From NCBI GenBank assembly GCA_011526095.1, contig WYBA01000297.1:1-61871 (forward strand): a stretch of 61,871 nt of DNA, written 5' to 3'. Made by a program: the position numbers and the translations under genes. The notes under the pieces were generated by a model. That model worked only from the letters and a program-made list of their open reading frames with translations. It was not told the origin of the DNA and searched no databases. The DNA comes from Myxococcales bacterium (GTDB taxonomy: Bacteria; Myxococcota_A; Polyangia; Haliangiales; Haliangiaceae). Below, piece by piece: positions 9,084 through 18,176 of the stretch. Positions within the stretch are counted from its first letter, which is position 1; each line of letters begins with the position of its first letter.

Positions 9084-9794
9084 ATGTCGGCCACCACGAT
9101 CGCGCACACCACCGACCTCACCGGCGACGACGCCGCGGCGTTCCACCACGCGGCGGCGCTGGCCGCGGCGAGCGGCGCCCGGCTCGTCACGATCCACGGC
9201 AACGCCTCGATGGCCGAGGTCGGCCGGCTGCCCGACGCGCGGCCGCTCGCCGAGCGGTGGGGGCGCCCGATCAGCCACCAGCGGATCTGCCACGAGTGCT
9301 GCGACGACGTCGCCGACACCGTGGTCGACGCCGTCCGCAAGGTCGATCCGCGGCTGGTCGTCGCCGGCACGCACGCGCGCCACGGGCTGTCCGCGATGCT
9401 CGCCGGCAGCGTCGCCGAGGCGGTCGCCCGCAACGTCGCGGCGCCCACCCTGATCGTCCCCAACCACGTGCGCGGCTTCGTCCAGGCCGACACCGGCGCG
9501 ATCGACCTGCGCCGCGTGCTGGTCGCCGCGGGCGACGACGAGGCGACGGCGCGCGGCCTCGCCGCGGCGCGCGCGCTGCTCGGGCTCGCCGCCGCCGCCG
9601 CCGAGCCGGAGCTGTTCCACGTCGACCACGGCAACGTCGCCGACGCGATCGTCGCGCACGCGCGGTCGAACCAGGCGTGCGTGATCGTCATGGCGACGCG
9701 CGCCCACGACGGCGTGCTCGACGTCCTGCTCGGCAGTCGCACCGAGCACGTGATCCGCGACGCCGGCTGCCCGGTGCTGAGCGTGCCGCTGTAG
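9084..9794 (+). CDS. Tandem universal stress protein (UspA) family protein
   Basis: This 236-residue protein consists of two Usp-like halves. The first ends with GTHARHGLSAMLAGSVAEAV and APTLIVP, the second with MATRAHDGVLDVLLGSRTEHV and CPVLSVPL. Neither half has the full ATP-binding G-x2-G-x9-G pattern, so it may not bind ATP. A HxxCC motif (ICHECCDD) lies near residue 73. It is the last gene of the sulfur cluster, 21 bases after the rhodanese and preceded by GAGAGAGG. Confidence 0.8.
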   Translation: MSATTIAHTTDLTGDDAAAFHHAAALAAASGARLVTIHGNASMAEVGRLPDARPLAERWGRPISHQRICHECCDDVADTVVDAVRKVDPRLVVAGTHARHGLSAMLAGSVAEAVARNVAAPTLIVPNHVRGFVQADTGAIDLRRVLVAAGDDEATARGLAAARALLGLAAAAAEPELFHVDHGNVADAIVAHARSNQACVIVMATRAHDGVLDVLLGSRTEHVIRDAGCPVLSVPL

Positions 9795-9805
9795 CGCCGG
9801 CGCAG

Positions 9806-11593
9806 CTACTCGAGCAGGCTCATCAGATCGACCGCGGGCAGCGTGTCGGTCGCCCCGATCGCCGGCGGCGTGTAGGGCACGAACGTCTTGTCCTGCCACC
9901 GCAGCCACACCAGCGACGGATCGTCGAGCGGGCGATCGAACCGCGCCAGCACGCTCGCCGGGCGGCCGTCGGCGGTGACGCGCTCGAGCTCCATCGTCAG
10001 GCCGGTCAGCGGCACGGCGTCGCCCACGCGGAACGGGCGGTGCGCCGGCGAGCGCGTCATGCGATCGACCTCGTGGCGGAGCAGGCCGTCGGTGGCCGCG
10101 ACGCGCAGCGTGCGATCGTCGACGCGGGTGAGCGTGACCTCGGTGGTCAGCGTCGCCAGCAGGTAGAGGTGGGCGGGGCGCGGCGTGCCCTCGGACTGGC
10201 GCAGCAGCGGCAGGAACCCGGCGAGGGCGTCGCTCGGCGCGCCGGTGAGGATCACCGTCTGCGACGTGACCTCGGGCCCGCGCGGGATCCCGGCGTCGGC
10301 GCGCTCGAACACGCGGTCGATCGTCGTCATCGTGCGCGCGCGCACCGCGAGCAGCGGCGGCGCGAGCACGGCGTGGACGAGGATCATCAGGCCGGCCACG
10401 GCGGTCGCGGCGCCGCGGCGGGCGCGGCCGTCGCCGAGCCGGGCGCGGTCGGTGAGGGCCGCGCCGACGAGCTGCGCCACCAGGCCCATCGCGCCCAGGC
10501 CGATGAACCCGAGCAGCCGGTCGGCGGGGAACGTGCTCGCCACCGGCACGGCGGCGAGCAGCATCCCGGTGGCGAAGAACCGCGCCGACGGCTCGCGGCG
10601 CAGCAGGCGCGCGCACGCCAGCCCGACCGCGGCGATCACGCCGAGCGCGAGCAGCAGCATCGCCAGCGCCACGCCCGGACCGAGCACCGGCCACAGCGAC
10701 GCCAGATCCGACCACGGCAGCGCGAGCTGCCCGAGCAGCAGCAGCGGCAGGCGCGTCGCCGCGGCGCCGGCGTAGGCCGCCGGATCGGCGCCGGGGTCGA
10801 GGTAGATGCCCGAGCCGGCCGTGCCGTAGCCGAGGTGCACGTAGAGCGCGCGCCACGCGACGATCACGACGAGGTACGGCGCGAGCGCGAGCGCGCGGTC
10901 CTTCCACGGCGCGCGGTCGAGCCACAGCGCGTGCGCGCCGACGTAGGCCATGATCGCCAGCGACGACTCGCCGGCGCCGAGCGCGAGCGCGAACGCCAGC
11001 GGGCCGAGCCACCGGCCGGGCGCCCAGCCGTCGCGACGCCACCGGTCGTGCGCGACCAGCGCCGGGATCGCCAGCGCCAGCGCGATCAGCGCGTTGCGGT
11101 TGGCGATCCAGCCGACGACCGGGCCGCGCGCGTCGTCGACGGCGTAGAGCGCGAGCGCCAGCCCGGCCAGCCACGGCGCCGGCGCGAACCGGCGGAAGAA
11201 CGCCCACGCCGCGACCAGCGCCAGCCCCATCCACGCCAGGCTGTGCGCGAGCTGCGCCGGCGCCGAGTCGGGCCACAGCGCGTGATCGACCGCGTGGGTC
11301 GCCGACGACACCGGGCGGAAGAACGCCAGCTTCAGCGCCGGGTCGGTGTACCAGGGGTAGACCCCGACGTCGCGCAGCCGCGCGACCTCGTCGGGATCGC
11401 CGCTGGCGAACACGAACAGATCGAGCGGCCGCGACGGCAGCCCGTCGATCCCCGTGGCGTCGCGCGCGACCACCCGGTGCAGGTGGTCGTCGGCGGCGAA
11501 CCCCGCGGTGACCGCGGGCGCCGCCAGCGCCAGCGCCACCGCGATGATCACCCACGGCGCGCGCGCCGCGCCGAACCAGCGGACAACTCTCAT
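9806..11593 (-). CDS. Polytopic membrane protein, possibly GT-C-like
   Basis: This 595-residue protein has about ten to twelve predicted membrane helices and a soluble C-terminal domain of about 190 residues. After the first helix comes an acidic DDHLHRV segment, a position where GT-C glycosyltransferases often carry catalytic acids, and IANRNALIALAL later resembles transferases of that architecture. No family is recognised with certainty. It is convergent with the Usp gene (11-base gap) and lies downstream of the polyprenyl-synthase fusion, so a link to isoprenoid-linked glycans is conceivable but unproven. Confidence 0.6.
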   Translation of the reverse strand: MRVVRWFGAARAPWVIIAVALALAAPAVTAGFAADDHLHRVVARDATGIDGLPSRPLDLFVFASGDPDEVARLRDVGVYPWYTDPALKLAFFRPVSSATHAVDHALWPDSAPAQLAHSLAWMGLALVAAWAFFRRFAPAPWLAGLALALYAVDDARGPVVGWIANRNALIALALAIPALVAHDRWRRDGWAPGRWLGPLAFALALGAGESSLAIMAYVGAHALWLDRAPWKDRALALAPYLVVIVAWRALYVHLGYGTAGSGIYLDPGADPAAYAGAAATRLPLLLLGQLALPWSDLASLWPVLGPGVALAMLLLALGVIAAVGLACARLLRREPSARFFATGMLLAAVPVASTFPADRLLGFIGLGAMGLVAQLVGAALTDRARLGDGRARRGAATAVAGLMILVHAVLAPPLLAVRARTMTTIDRVFERADAGIPRGPEVTSQTVILTGAPSDALAGFLPLLRQSEGTPRPAHLYLLATLTTEVTLTRVDDRTLRVAATDGLLRHEVDRMTRSPAHRPFRVGDAVPLTGLTMELERVTADGRPASVLARFDRPLDDPSLVWLRWQDKTFVPYTPPAIGATDTLPAVDLMSLLE

Positions 11594-11612
11594 CGCTCTT
11601 GGCGGGGTGGGT

Positions 11613-11635
11613 CCCGGCGGGCTTTGCCCGACGGG
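11613..11635. terminator. Terminator-like hairpin after the CrtC/polyprenyl-synthase gene
   Basis: CCCGGCGGGC (11613-11622) pairs with 11626-11635 around TTT, with one G-A mismatch. It lies between the stop of the upstream minus-strand gene and the start of the membrane-protein gene. There is no T-run. Confidence 0.4.
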
Positions 11636-11653
11636 CGGGGCGGCGAGCCCCGT

Positions 11654-13942
11654 CTAATAGTGCCGTTCGAGGACATACCAGCCGAACGCGCGCAGCATCA
11701 CCCGCGCCAGCGACGGCTCGAGCAGCGCCTCGGCCTTGCGCCAGCCGGCCTCGACCAGCTCGCGCGCGCGCTCGGTGCACGCGGTCAGCGCGCCGCAGCT
11801 CTCGATCAGCTCGACGGCCTCGGCGACGACGACCGGGTCCGACGTGCGCGCCTGCAGCGTCTGCCACAGCCACGCCCGCCGCTCCTCGGGCAGCTTGCCC
11901 ATCGCGATCGCGACGGGCAGGGTCACCGTGCCGGTCGTGATGTCCTCGCCGCGCTGCTTGAGGTCGCCCTTGAACCCGCGCAGGTTGAGCACGTCGTCCA
12001 TGATCTGGAACGCCAGGCCCATCGCCTCGAAGAACTCGCCGACCGCGGTCGTCTGCTCGGTCGTGCCGCCGCCGGCGACCGCACCCATCCGCGCCAGGCA
12101 CCCGGCGGGCGCCGCGGTCTTGAGCCGGTGGCACGCCAGGATCCGCTGCTCGAGCGTCGCGCTGTCGCCGGTCGCGACGACGCCGGGCATCAGCTCGGCC
12201 ATGCCGCCGAGGTCGATCGCCTGGCCGGCGTGGCCGGCGCGCATCGCCGCGAAGTACAGGTCGTAGATCCGCAGCTTCTGCTCGGCCGACAGCTCGTCGG
12301 ACTGGAGCAGGTGCTGGGTGAGGAAGTACGCGGCGGTACCGGCGTTGATCGCGACCGGCTCGCCGTGGACGACGTGGCAGGTCGGCCCGCCGCGTCGCAC
12401 CGTCGAGCGGTCCTGGACGTCGTCGACGATCAGCGAGCCGACGTGCATCAGCTCGGGCATCGCCAGCCACTGGACGAACGCGCGCGAGTCGCCGCCGACG
12501 ACGTCGCAGCAGGCGAGCGCGGCGTACGACCGCCACGACTTGCCGCCGCGGTCGGTGATCTCGCGGATCGGCTTGATCAGCGTCGCCGCCATCGACGGCG
12601 GGTCGACGCCCTCCATGTAGTGGTCGAGCTCCTCGCTGGCGATCAGCTCGCGCAGCTGCGCGCGGCTCGGGTCCAGCGGCAGCATGTCCGCCACCGACTG
12701 GCGCACCTGCTTGCCGACCGCCGAGAAGAAGTCGTCGAGCGTGTCGATGTGCTCGAACCCGCTGCGCTCGATGTACGCCTGGCCGGCGACCGCGTGGCCG
12801 CGGAGCGTCCCGCGCGCGCGGCAGCGGCCCTCCCAGAACGCCGGCTTGGAGATGACCGTGATCAGCTCCTGGTCGGGGAATGCCGCCTCGATCGCGACGT
12901 CGAGCCCGATCGACGGGGCGCGCAGCCGCCAGCTCGTCGGGTAGGTGTGGAACGTCCGCGCCGAGGTCCACGTCTCGCCGGGCTCGAACGTCACGTCCGT
13001 GAGCGAGTGCCGCTTGCCGTCGGCGTCGATCGCGATCATCCACTTGCCGACGGTCTCGTTCGTCCGCGTGTCGAGGATCTCGTACGCGGTGAGATCGGTG
13101 CCGTCGTCGAGCTGGACCGCGCACCAGTTCCACCCGAGGTCGCGGATGCCGGCGCCCTCGCCGGCGGGCTGCGGCGGCGCCGAGTGCGTCGGGCGCGGCT
13201 CGCTCGGCGCGGCGGTCGCCTCGGCCGGCAGCACGTAGCCGCCGAACTCGTGGTCGTACCAGCCCTGGCCGGTCACCGGCGTCGCCTCGCCGTCGAGCGT
13301 CACCTGGCCCGACACGCGGCAGCGCGGGATGAAGTAGTAGAACATCTGCTCGCCGCCGGCGCCGCGCACGACGCCGTCGTCGCCGTGACGGATCGGGGGC
13401 TTCTCGGGCCGGAACACCAGCTCGCAGCCGGCGTGCTCCCGCCGGTTGACGAGGACGAGCTTGTAGCTGCCGTCGGCCTGCTTCTCGAACGACGCGTCGC
13501 CGTAGTCGAGGCGCAGGCGATCCGTCGCCACCGTGACCGCGCCGTCGAACACGCGGTCCGGCGTCGGGACCTCGCCGCGCTCGAGGATCTCGATCATGGC
13601 GCGGTTGAGCCGCTCGTCGCGGGCGCCGCGGCCGTTCTTGATCCGCTCGAGCCCCAGCTCGGGCGCGCGGGTGTCGACCCGCGACTCGCCGACGTACCGC
13701 CGGTTCGTCTCGTCGCTGATCGCCCACGTCATCGAGTGGGCGTAGGTCAGCTCGCCGGTCGCCTCGTCCGCGGACGCGATGATCCGGAAGAACGCCGCGA
13801 ACAACCCGAGCTCGCGACCGTCCGGCGTCCGGACGTGGGTGTTGACGTACCACCACTCCGTGTCGGCCGCGGGGTGAGGAAGATCGTGACGTACGAGGTC
13901 GATCGGACCTGACGTCGGCCAGAATGGTAGTGGTGGCGACAT
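11654..13942 (-). CDS. CrtC/AttH lipocalin-like domain fused to polyprenyl diphosphate synthase
   Basis: This is a 762-residue single reading frame. The first 400 residues are a carotenoid 1,2-hydratase/AttH-like lipocalin domain, with DTEWWYVNTHVRTPDGRELG near residue 27 and GQGWYDHEFGGY later. Residues 430-760 are an isoprenyl diphosphate synthase with first Asp-rich motif VDDVQDRSTVRRGGPT and second motif QIMDDVLNLRGFKGD, both intact for Mg2+/diphosphate binding. The synthase should condense IPP with allylic diphosphates, while the lipocalin half suggests a hydrophobic isoprenoid substrate. The short DDxxD motif argues for a C15-C25 product. The start is preceded by AGAGGT and homology begins at once. 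The domain combination is unusual. Confidence 0.8.
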   Translation of the reverse strand: MSPPLPFWPTSGPIDLVRHDLPHPAADTEWWYVNTHVRTPDGRELGLFAAFFRIIASADEATGELTYAHSMTWAISDETNRRYVGESRVDTRAPELGLERIKNGRGARDERLNRAMIEILERGEVPTPDRVFDGAVTVATDRLRLDYGDASFEKQADGSYKLVLVNRREHAGCELVFRPEKPPIRHGDDGVVRGAGGEQMFYYFIPRCRVSGQVTLDGEATPVTGQGWYDHEFGGYVLPAEATAAPSEPRPTHSAPPQPAGEGAGIRDLGWNWCAVQLDDGTDLTAYEILDTRTNETVGKWMIAIDADGKRHSLTDVTFEPGETWTSARTFHTYPTSWRLRAPSIGLDVAIEAAFPDQELITVISKPAFWEGRCRARGTLRGHAVAGQAYIERSGFEHIDTLDDFFSAVGKQVRQSVADMLPLDPSRAQLRELIASEELDHYMEGVDPPSMAATLIKPIREITDRGGKSWRSYAALACCDVVGGDSRAFVQWLAMPELMHVGSLIVDDVQDRSTVRRGGPTCHVVHGEPVAINAGTAAYFLTQHLLQSDELSAEQKLRIYDLYFAAMRAGHAGQAIDLGGMAELMPGVVATGDSATLEQRILACHRLKTAAPAGCLARMGAVAGGGTTEQTTAVGEFFEAMGLAFQIMDDVLNLRGFKGDLKQRGEDITTGTVTLPVAIAMGKLPEERRAWLWQTLQARTSDPVVVAEAVELIESCGALTACTERARELVEAGWRKAEALLEPSLARVMLRAFGWYVLERHY

Positions 13943-14125
13943 GGGTACCTCTGAATTCTCCCTGGCGCTCCCCTCGAGCGCTCGCAACGTAGCGAACGCA
14001 GGCCGCACAGATCCACTGACATCTGACGAAACCCCGCAGTCATCCGCTGTCCGGCCGGTCGGACGCCTGGGGCAATTCGCCCCAACCGTTGCGGAGCCCA
14101 CGGTCGTTTCGCGAGGGCTGGCCGC

Positions 14126-14740
14126 GTGATGGTGACCGCCGAGACCCTGGCCGCGCAGCCGCGGTGGACCCCGGAGCAGCTCGCGCGGATCCCCGGGCGG
14201 TGCCGCGGCGACCTGCTCGGCCCGTGGGGCCGCAACCTCACGCGCCGGTTCGGCCCCGACGCGGTCGAGCGGGTCCGGCGCCGGCTCGCGCCGCCGCTCG
14301 ACACGATCGCGCCCGAGCTGACCGATCGCGACTGGCTGCCCGGGCACGCCCAGGTCGTCGTCACCGAGGCGATCGTCGACGAGCTGCTCGGCGGCGCGTG
14401 GCCCGCGCTCTACCCGGCGCTGGTCGAGGACACCCGCGCCAGCCTCGGCCGGGTCGAGCTCGCCCTGGTCCGGTCGCTCGGCCCGGCGCGGACGCTCAAG
14501 CTCGGGCCGCGCACCTTCAAGAAGGTGCACGAGCGCGGCACCGTCGAGGTCGAGGTCACGGGCCGGCGCGCTCGCCTGACGTTCGCCGGCAACCTGCTGT
14601 TCACCAACCCGTCGTGGCGGCTGCTCCAGCTGTTCGCGCAGCGCACGATGCTGGAGCTCGCCGGCAGCCCGGGGCAGGCGCACGGCGAGGACGCCGGCCC
14701 GGGAGCCGGCGACGGCTTCGTCGCCGTCGTGACGTGGTGA
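14126..14740 (+). CDS. Conserved hypothetical protein (DUF2378-like?)
   Basis: This is a 204-residue soluble protein, alpha/beta by composition, with no signal peptide. Segments such as LPGHAQVVVTEAIVDELLGG and RTFKKVHERGTVEVE are reminiscent of the myxobacterial DUF2378 family, but I cannot confirm this by eye. The start is GTG 14126 or the ATG three bases on. It is divergent from the CrtC/polyprenyl-synthase fusion, and its 3' end meets the convergent ywiC-like gene with only 3 bases between. Function unknown. Confidence 0.65.
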   Translation: MMVTAETLAAQPRWTPEQLARIPGRCRGDLLGPWGRNLTRRFGPDAVERVRRRLAPPLDTIAPELTDRDWLPGHAQVVVTEAIVDELLGGAWPALYPALVEDTRASLGRVELALVRSLGPARTLKLGPRTFKKVHERGTVEVEVTGRRARLTFAGNLLFTNPSWRLLQLFAQRTMLELAGSPGQAHGEDAGPGAGDGFVAVVTW

Positions 14741-14743
14741 CCG

Positions 14744-15532
14744 TCACCACGCCGCGACCGGCCAGCCCCCGTGAGCGGAGGCGACCAGCGCGGCGGCGAC
14801 CAGGGTCGAGGCCGCGGCGAACGCGACGCCCACGGTGCGCAGCCGGGTCGCGGGCGGGCGGGCGAGGGCGATCAGCGCGGCGGCGCCCCACAGCGGGGCG
14901 GCGAGCGCGACGACGGGCGCGCTGACCGCGCCCGCGGCGATGCCCGCGCCGGCGCCCGCCATCAGCGCCAGCCAGGTCCCGGCGGCGGCTCGGGTGGCGC
15001 GCCGCTTGTGGCACGTGATGACGACGTGGACCGCGACGACCGTGCCCGCGAACGCCAGCGCCCAGGTCCCCCACACCGCCACGGCGGCGCCCGGGGACAC
15101 GCCGCCGGCGATCGCGACGGGCGCCCCGGCGCCGGCGAGCGCGGTCGCCGCGACGAGCTCGCCGCCGAGGGTGTGGGCGAGGTCGCGCCACGACAGCACG
15201 ACGAGCCCGGCCGCGACCGCGCCGACCGCGGCGGCGACGGGCAGCGCGGCCGGCGCCAGGGCGACCCCCGCGCCGCCGGCGAGCACGGCGGCGGCGGCGA
15301 GCGCGCCGAGCCGGCGGCGGGCACGATCGCCGTGCTCGGCCTGGACGCGGGCGCCGCGGCGGCCGCGCACCACCAGCAGCGGCTCGTGGGCGAGGAACCC
15401 CAGGCACGCGCCGGCGGCGATCAGCCCGCCGGCCACCGACGGCGCGACGGCCACGGCGACGAGCAGCGGCGCGAGGAGCTGGACGTAGGCGCCGTGCTCG
15501 CGCGGCCACAGCGAGCGCCGGCGCGAGGTCAT
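14744..15532 (-). CDS. YwiC-like membrane protein
   Basis: This 262-residue polytopic protein opens with the YwiC-like signature WPREHGAYVQLLAPLLVA and contains HEPLLVVRGRRGAR, followed by about eight hydrophobic helices. YwiC-like proteins are inner-membrane proteins of unknown role often found near respiratory or nitrate genes. It is the last gene of the cbb3 operon, and its ATG overlaps the ccoS stop by 4 bases, so it is probably co-expressed with the oxidase maturation genes. Confidence 0.8.
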   Translation of the reverse strand: MTSRRRSLWPREHGAYVQLLAPLLVAVAVAPSVAGGLIAAGACLGFLAHEPLLVVRGRRGARVQAEHGDRARRRLGALAAAAVLAGGAGVALAPAALPVAAAVGAVAAGLVVLSWRDLAHTLGGELVAATALAGAGAPVAIAGGVSPGAAVAVWGTWALAFAGTVVAVHVVITCHKRRATRAAAGTWLALMAGAGAGIAAGAVSAPVVALAAPLWGAAALIALARPPATRLRTVGVAFAAASTLVAAALVASAHGGWPVAAW

Positions 15533-15699
15533 GCCCCGTCGCTCCGCCGGCGTGGCGCCGGCTCGTCGTCGCCGAGCATCCGCAACGGCGGCGTGTCGAG
15601 ATCGTCGAGCTGGCCCTTCTTCGCGGCCCACACGAACGCGACGACCGCCGAGCCGGCGACCAGCAACATCAACGGGACGAGCACCTGCAGGACGCTCAT
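15529..15699 (-). CDS. ccoS: cbb3 oxidase maturation protein CcoS
   Basis: This is a 56-residue protein with one membrane helix (residues 7-26) and the CcoS signature WAAKKGQLDDLDTPPLRML. CcoS is needed to insert heme and copper into CcoN. Its ATG overlaps the ccoI stop (ATGA), the order seen in ccoGHIS clusters. Confidence 0.93.
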   Translation of the reverse strand: MSVLQVLVPLMLLVAGSAVVAFVWAAKKGQLDDLDTPPLRMLGDDEPAPRRRSDGA

Positions 15700-18176
15700 G
15701 GGGTCCTCCTCGAGTCGCGGGCGCGGAACGCCGGCGACCACGCCGCGCTGGACACGACCGACAGCGAGCTGACCGGCATCATCAGAGCGCCGATCAGCGG
15801 GTGGATCAAGCCGGTCACCGCGAGCGTCGCGCCGACCAGATTGTAACAGAGCGAGATCGCGAAGTTGCGGTGGACGACGCGCAGCGTGTGGCGCGCGCCC
15901 TCGATCACCTCGGCCACCGGGGCCAGGCCGTGGTTGCCGCCGCGCGCGGTGATCACGACGTCGGCGACCGAGGTCGCGACCTCGGCGCCGCCGTGCACCG
16001 CGATCCCGCAGGTCGCGGCGGCGAGCGCGGCGGCGTCGTTGACGCCGTCGCCGACCATCACGACCGGGCCGCGCGCGGCGGCCGCCTCGACCGCGGCGAG
16101 CTTGCCCTCGGGCGTGACGCCGCCCTGGCACCGCGCCGGATCGAGGCCGAGCTCGCGCGCGACGCGGTCGACGACGCGCGGGTCGTCGCCCGACAGCACG
16201 GCGAGCTGCCACCCGGCGGCGCGGAGCCGGTCGATCGTCGCGCGCGCGTCGGCGCGGATCGGGTCGGTGAGGCCGGCGACCGCGACCGCGACGCCGTCGA
16301 CCGCGATCACCACCGGCGACACGCCGCGCCCGGCGAGCTCGTCGATGTGCGGGGTCACCGCCTCGGCCCCCGCGGCGCGCGCCGCGACGAACCGCGGCGA
16401 GCCGACGACGACCCGGCGCCCGCCGACCGTGCCCTCGATCCCGCCGCCGGTGGTCTCGTGCACGTCGTCGGCGTCGGGCACCAGCGCCAGGCCCTCGGCC
16501 TCGAGCCCGGCGACCAGCGCGCGGGCCAGCGGGTGGGCGCTGTGGCGCTCCAGCGCCAGCGCCAGCGGTCGCGCCGCGGGCTCGCCGCGCCACGCCACCA
16601 GCCGCGTCGAGCCCTCGGTCAGCGTGCCGGTCTTGTCGAGGAACGCCAGGCCGGGGCGGGCGAGCCGCTCGAGCGCGTCGCCGCCCTTGATCAGCACGCC
16701 GCGCCGCGCCGCGCGGCCGATCGCGAACGCGAACGTCATCGGCGTCGCCAGCCCGAGCGCGCACGGGCAGGTGACGATCAGCAGGGCCATCGCGTTCTCG
16801 ATCCCGTGCTGCAGGTCGAACGGGGCCCACACCGCGACGGTCAGCGCGGCCACGGCGATCGCGGCGACGACGAACCGCGACGCCACCTTGTCCGCGAACC
16901 GGACGATCGGCGCGCGCCGCCGCGACTGGTCCTCGACCGCGCGGGCGATCCGGCCGATCCGCGTGTCCTCGCCGGTGGCGGTGGCGCGGAGCACCAGCCG
17001 CGCGCCGAGGTTGAGCGTGCCGGCGGCGACCGCGTCGCCCGGCGCGACCGCCTCGGGGCGCGACTCGCCGGTGAGCAGGCCGAGGTCGAGCGCGCTCTTG
17101 CCCTCGACCACGACGCCGTCGACCGGCAGCGTGTCGCCGGCGCGGACCTCGAGCCGGTCGCCGACCCGCAGCGCGGCGATCGGGACCTCGCGCACGGTGG
17201 GCACCCCGCCGGGCTCGCCGTCGAGCCGCCGCGCGACGCCGGGGGTCAACGCGACGAGCAGCTCGGCCGCGCTGGCGCTGCGCCGCTGCTGGCGGATCTG
17301 GACCAGCCGCGCCACCAGCAGCAGGAACACCAGCATCGCGATCGAGTCGAAGTAGACCTCGCCGGTGTCGCGGATCGTGTTGGCCGCGCCCCACCCGACG
17401 CCGACCAGGATGCCGAGCGCGATCGGCACGTCGAGGTGGATCGCGCGGGCGCGCAGCGCGCCCCACGCGCCGCGGAAGAACGGCTGGGCCGCGAACGCCA
17501 CCGACGGGATCGACAGCCCCATCGACAGCCAGCGGAACCACCGCGTCTCGGCCGCGACCATGTCGGTGAACATCCCGGCGTACAGCGCGGCGCCGAGCAG
17601 CATGATGTTGCCGGCGGCGGCGCCGGCGACGGCGATCTTGATCAGCAGCGCGCGGTCCTCGCGGCGGCGGATCGCCTCGCGGTCGGCGCCGCGGAACGGG
17701 TGGACCGGGTAGCCGAGCGCGTCGAGCATCCGCGCGATCTCGGACAGCGGCGTGCGCGCGGGGTCGAACACGACGTCGGCGCGGGACCGGCCGACGTCGA
17801 GCCGGACCTCGAGCACGCCCGGCAGCGTCGTCGGCAGCCGCTCGGTCAGCCACACGCACGCGGCGCAGTGGATGCCCTCGAGCAAGAGCGGCACCGCGCA
17901 CAGCCCGTCGGGCCGGCGCTCGACGTGGAGCGCGAAGAACGCGGGGTCGTCGAGCTCGGCGTAGCTGCGGCCGCTCGCGCGCACGGCGCGGACGTCGCCG
18001 GCGGCGAGGTCGTAGTAGCCCTGCAGGCCGGCGCCGACGAGGATGTCGTGGGCGGTGCGACAGCCGGCGCAGCAGAAGTCGGTCAGGCCGCGCGGCACGG
18101 GCAGGCCGCAGTGGCCGCACGCGGCCGCGGCGGGCGGGCGGCCGGCCGGGGGCGTCGTCTCGGCGGTCAGTGACAC
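15696..18176 (-). CDS. ccoI: Copper-exporting P1B-type ATPase CcoI for cbb3 assembly
   Basis: This 826-residue ATPase starts with a Cys-rich metal-binding region (CGHCGLPV, FCCAGC) and an HMA-like domain with GIHCAACVWLTE. It continues with membrane helices, the actuator TGES, the ion-channel motif TCPCALG, the phosphorylation site DKTGTLTEG and the hinge GDGVNDAAAL. The Cys-rich N-terminus and neighbours identify it as CcoI, which supplies periplasmic copper for the CuB site, rather than a detoxification CopA. The GTG start at 18176 overlaps the upstream gene by 10 bases. Confidence 0.92.
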   Translation of the reverse strand: MSLTAETTPPAGRPPAAAACGHCGLPVPRGLTDFCCAGCRTAHDILVGAGLQGYYDLAAGDVRAVRASGRSYAELDDPAFFALHVERRPDGLCAVPLLLEGIHCAACVWLTERLPTTLPGVLEVRLDVGRSRADVVFDPARTPLSEIARMLDALGYPVHPFRGADREAIRRREDRALLIKIAVAGAAAGNIMLLGAALYAGMFTDMVAAETRWFRWLSMGLSIPSVAFAAQPFFRGAWGALRARAIHLDVPIALGILVGVGWGAANTIRDTGEVYFDSIAMLVFLLLVARLVQIRQQRRSASAAELLVALTPGVARRLDGEPGGVPTVREVPIAALRVGDRLEVRAGDTLPVDGVVVEGKSALDLGLLTGESRPEAVAPGDAVAAGTLNLGARLVLRATATGEDTRIGRIARAVEDQSRRRAPIVRFADKVASRFVVAAIAVAALTVAVWAPFDLQHGIENAMALLIVTCPCALGLATPMTFAFAIGRAARRGVLIKGGDALERLARPGLAFLDKTGTLTEGSTRLVAWRGEPAARPLALALERHSAHPLARALVAGLEAEGLALVPDADDVHETTGGGIEGTVGGRRVVVGSPRFVAARAAGAEAVTPHIDELAGRGVSPVVIAVDGVAVAVAGLTDPIRADARATIDRLRAAGWQLAVLSGDDPRVVDRVARELGLDPARCQGGVTPEGKLAAVEAAAARGPVVMVGDGVNDAAALAAATCGIAVHGGAEVATSVADVVITARGGNHGLAPVAEVIEGARHTLRVVHRNFAISLCYNLVGATLAVTGLIHPLIGALMMPVSSLSVVSSAAWSPAFRARDSRRTP

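Noticed and set aside
8601..13912. Very long open frames (more than 1,600 codons) on both strands across several real genes
   Set aside because: They are antisense or out-of-frame shadows caused by high GC. Their translations are Arg/Ala/Gly/Pro-rich without domains, and the recognised genes explain the region.
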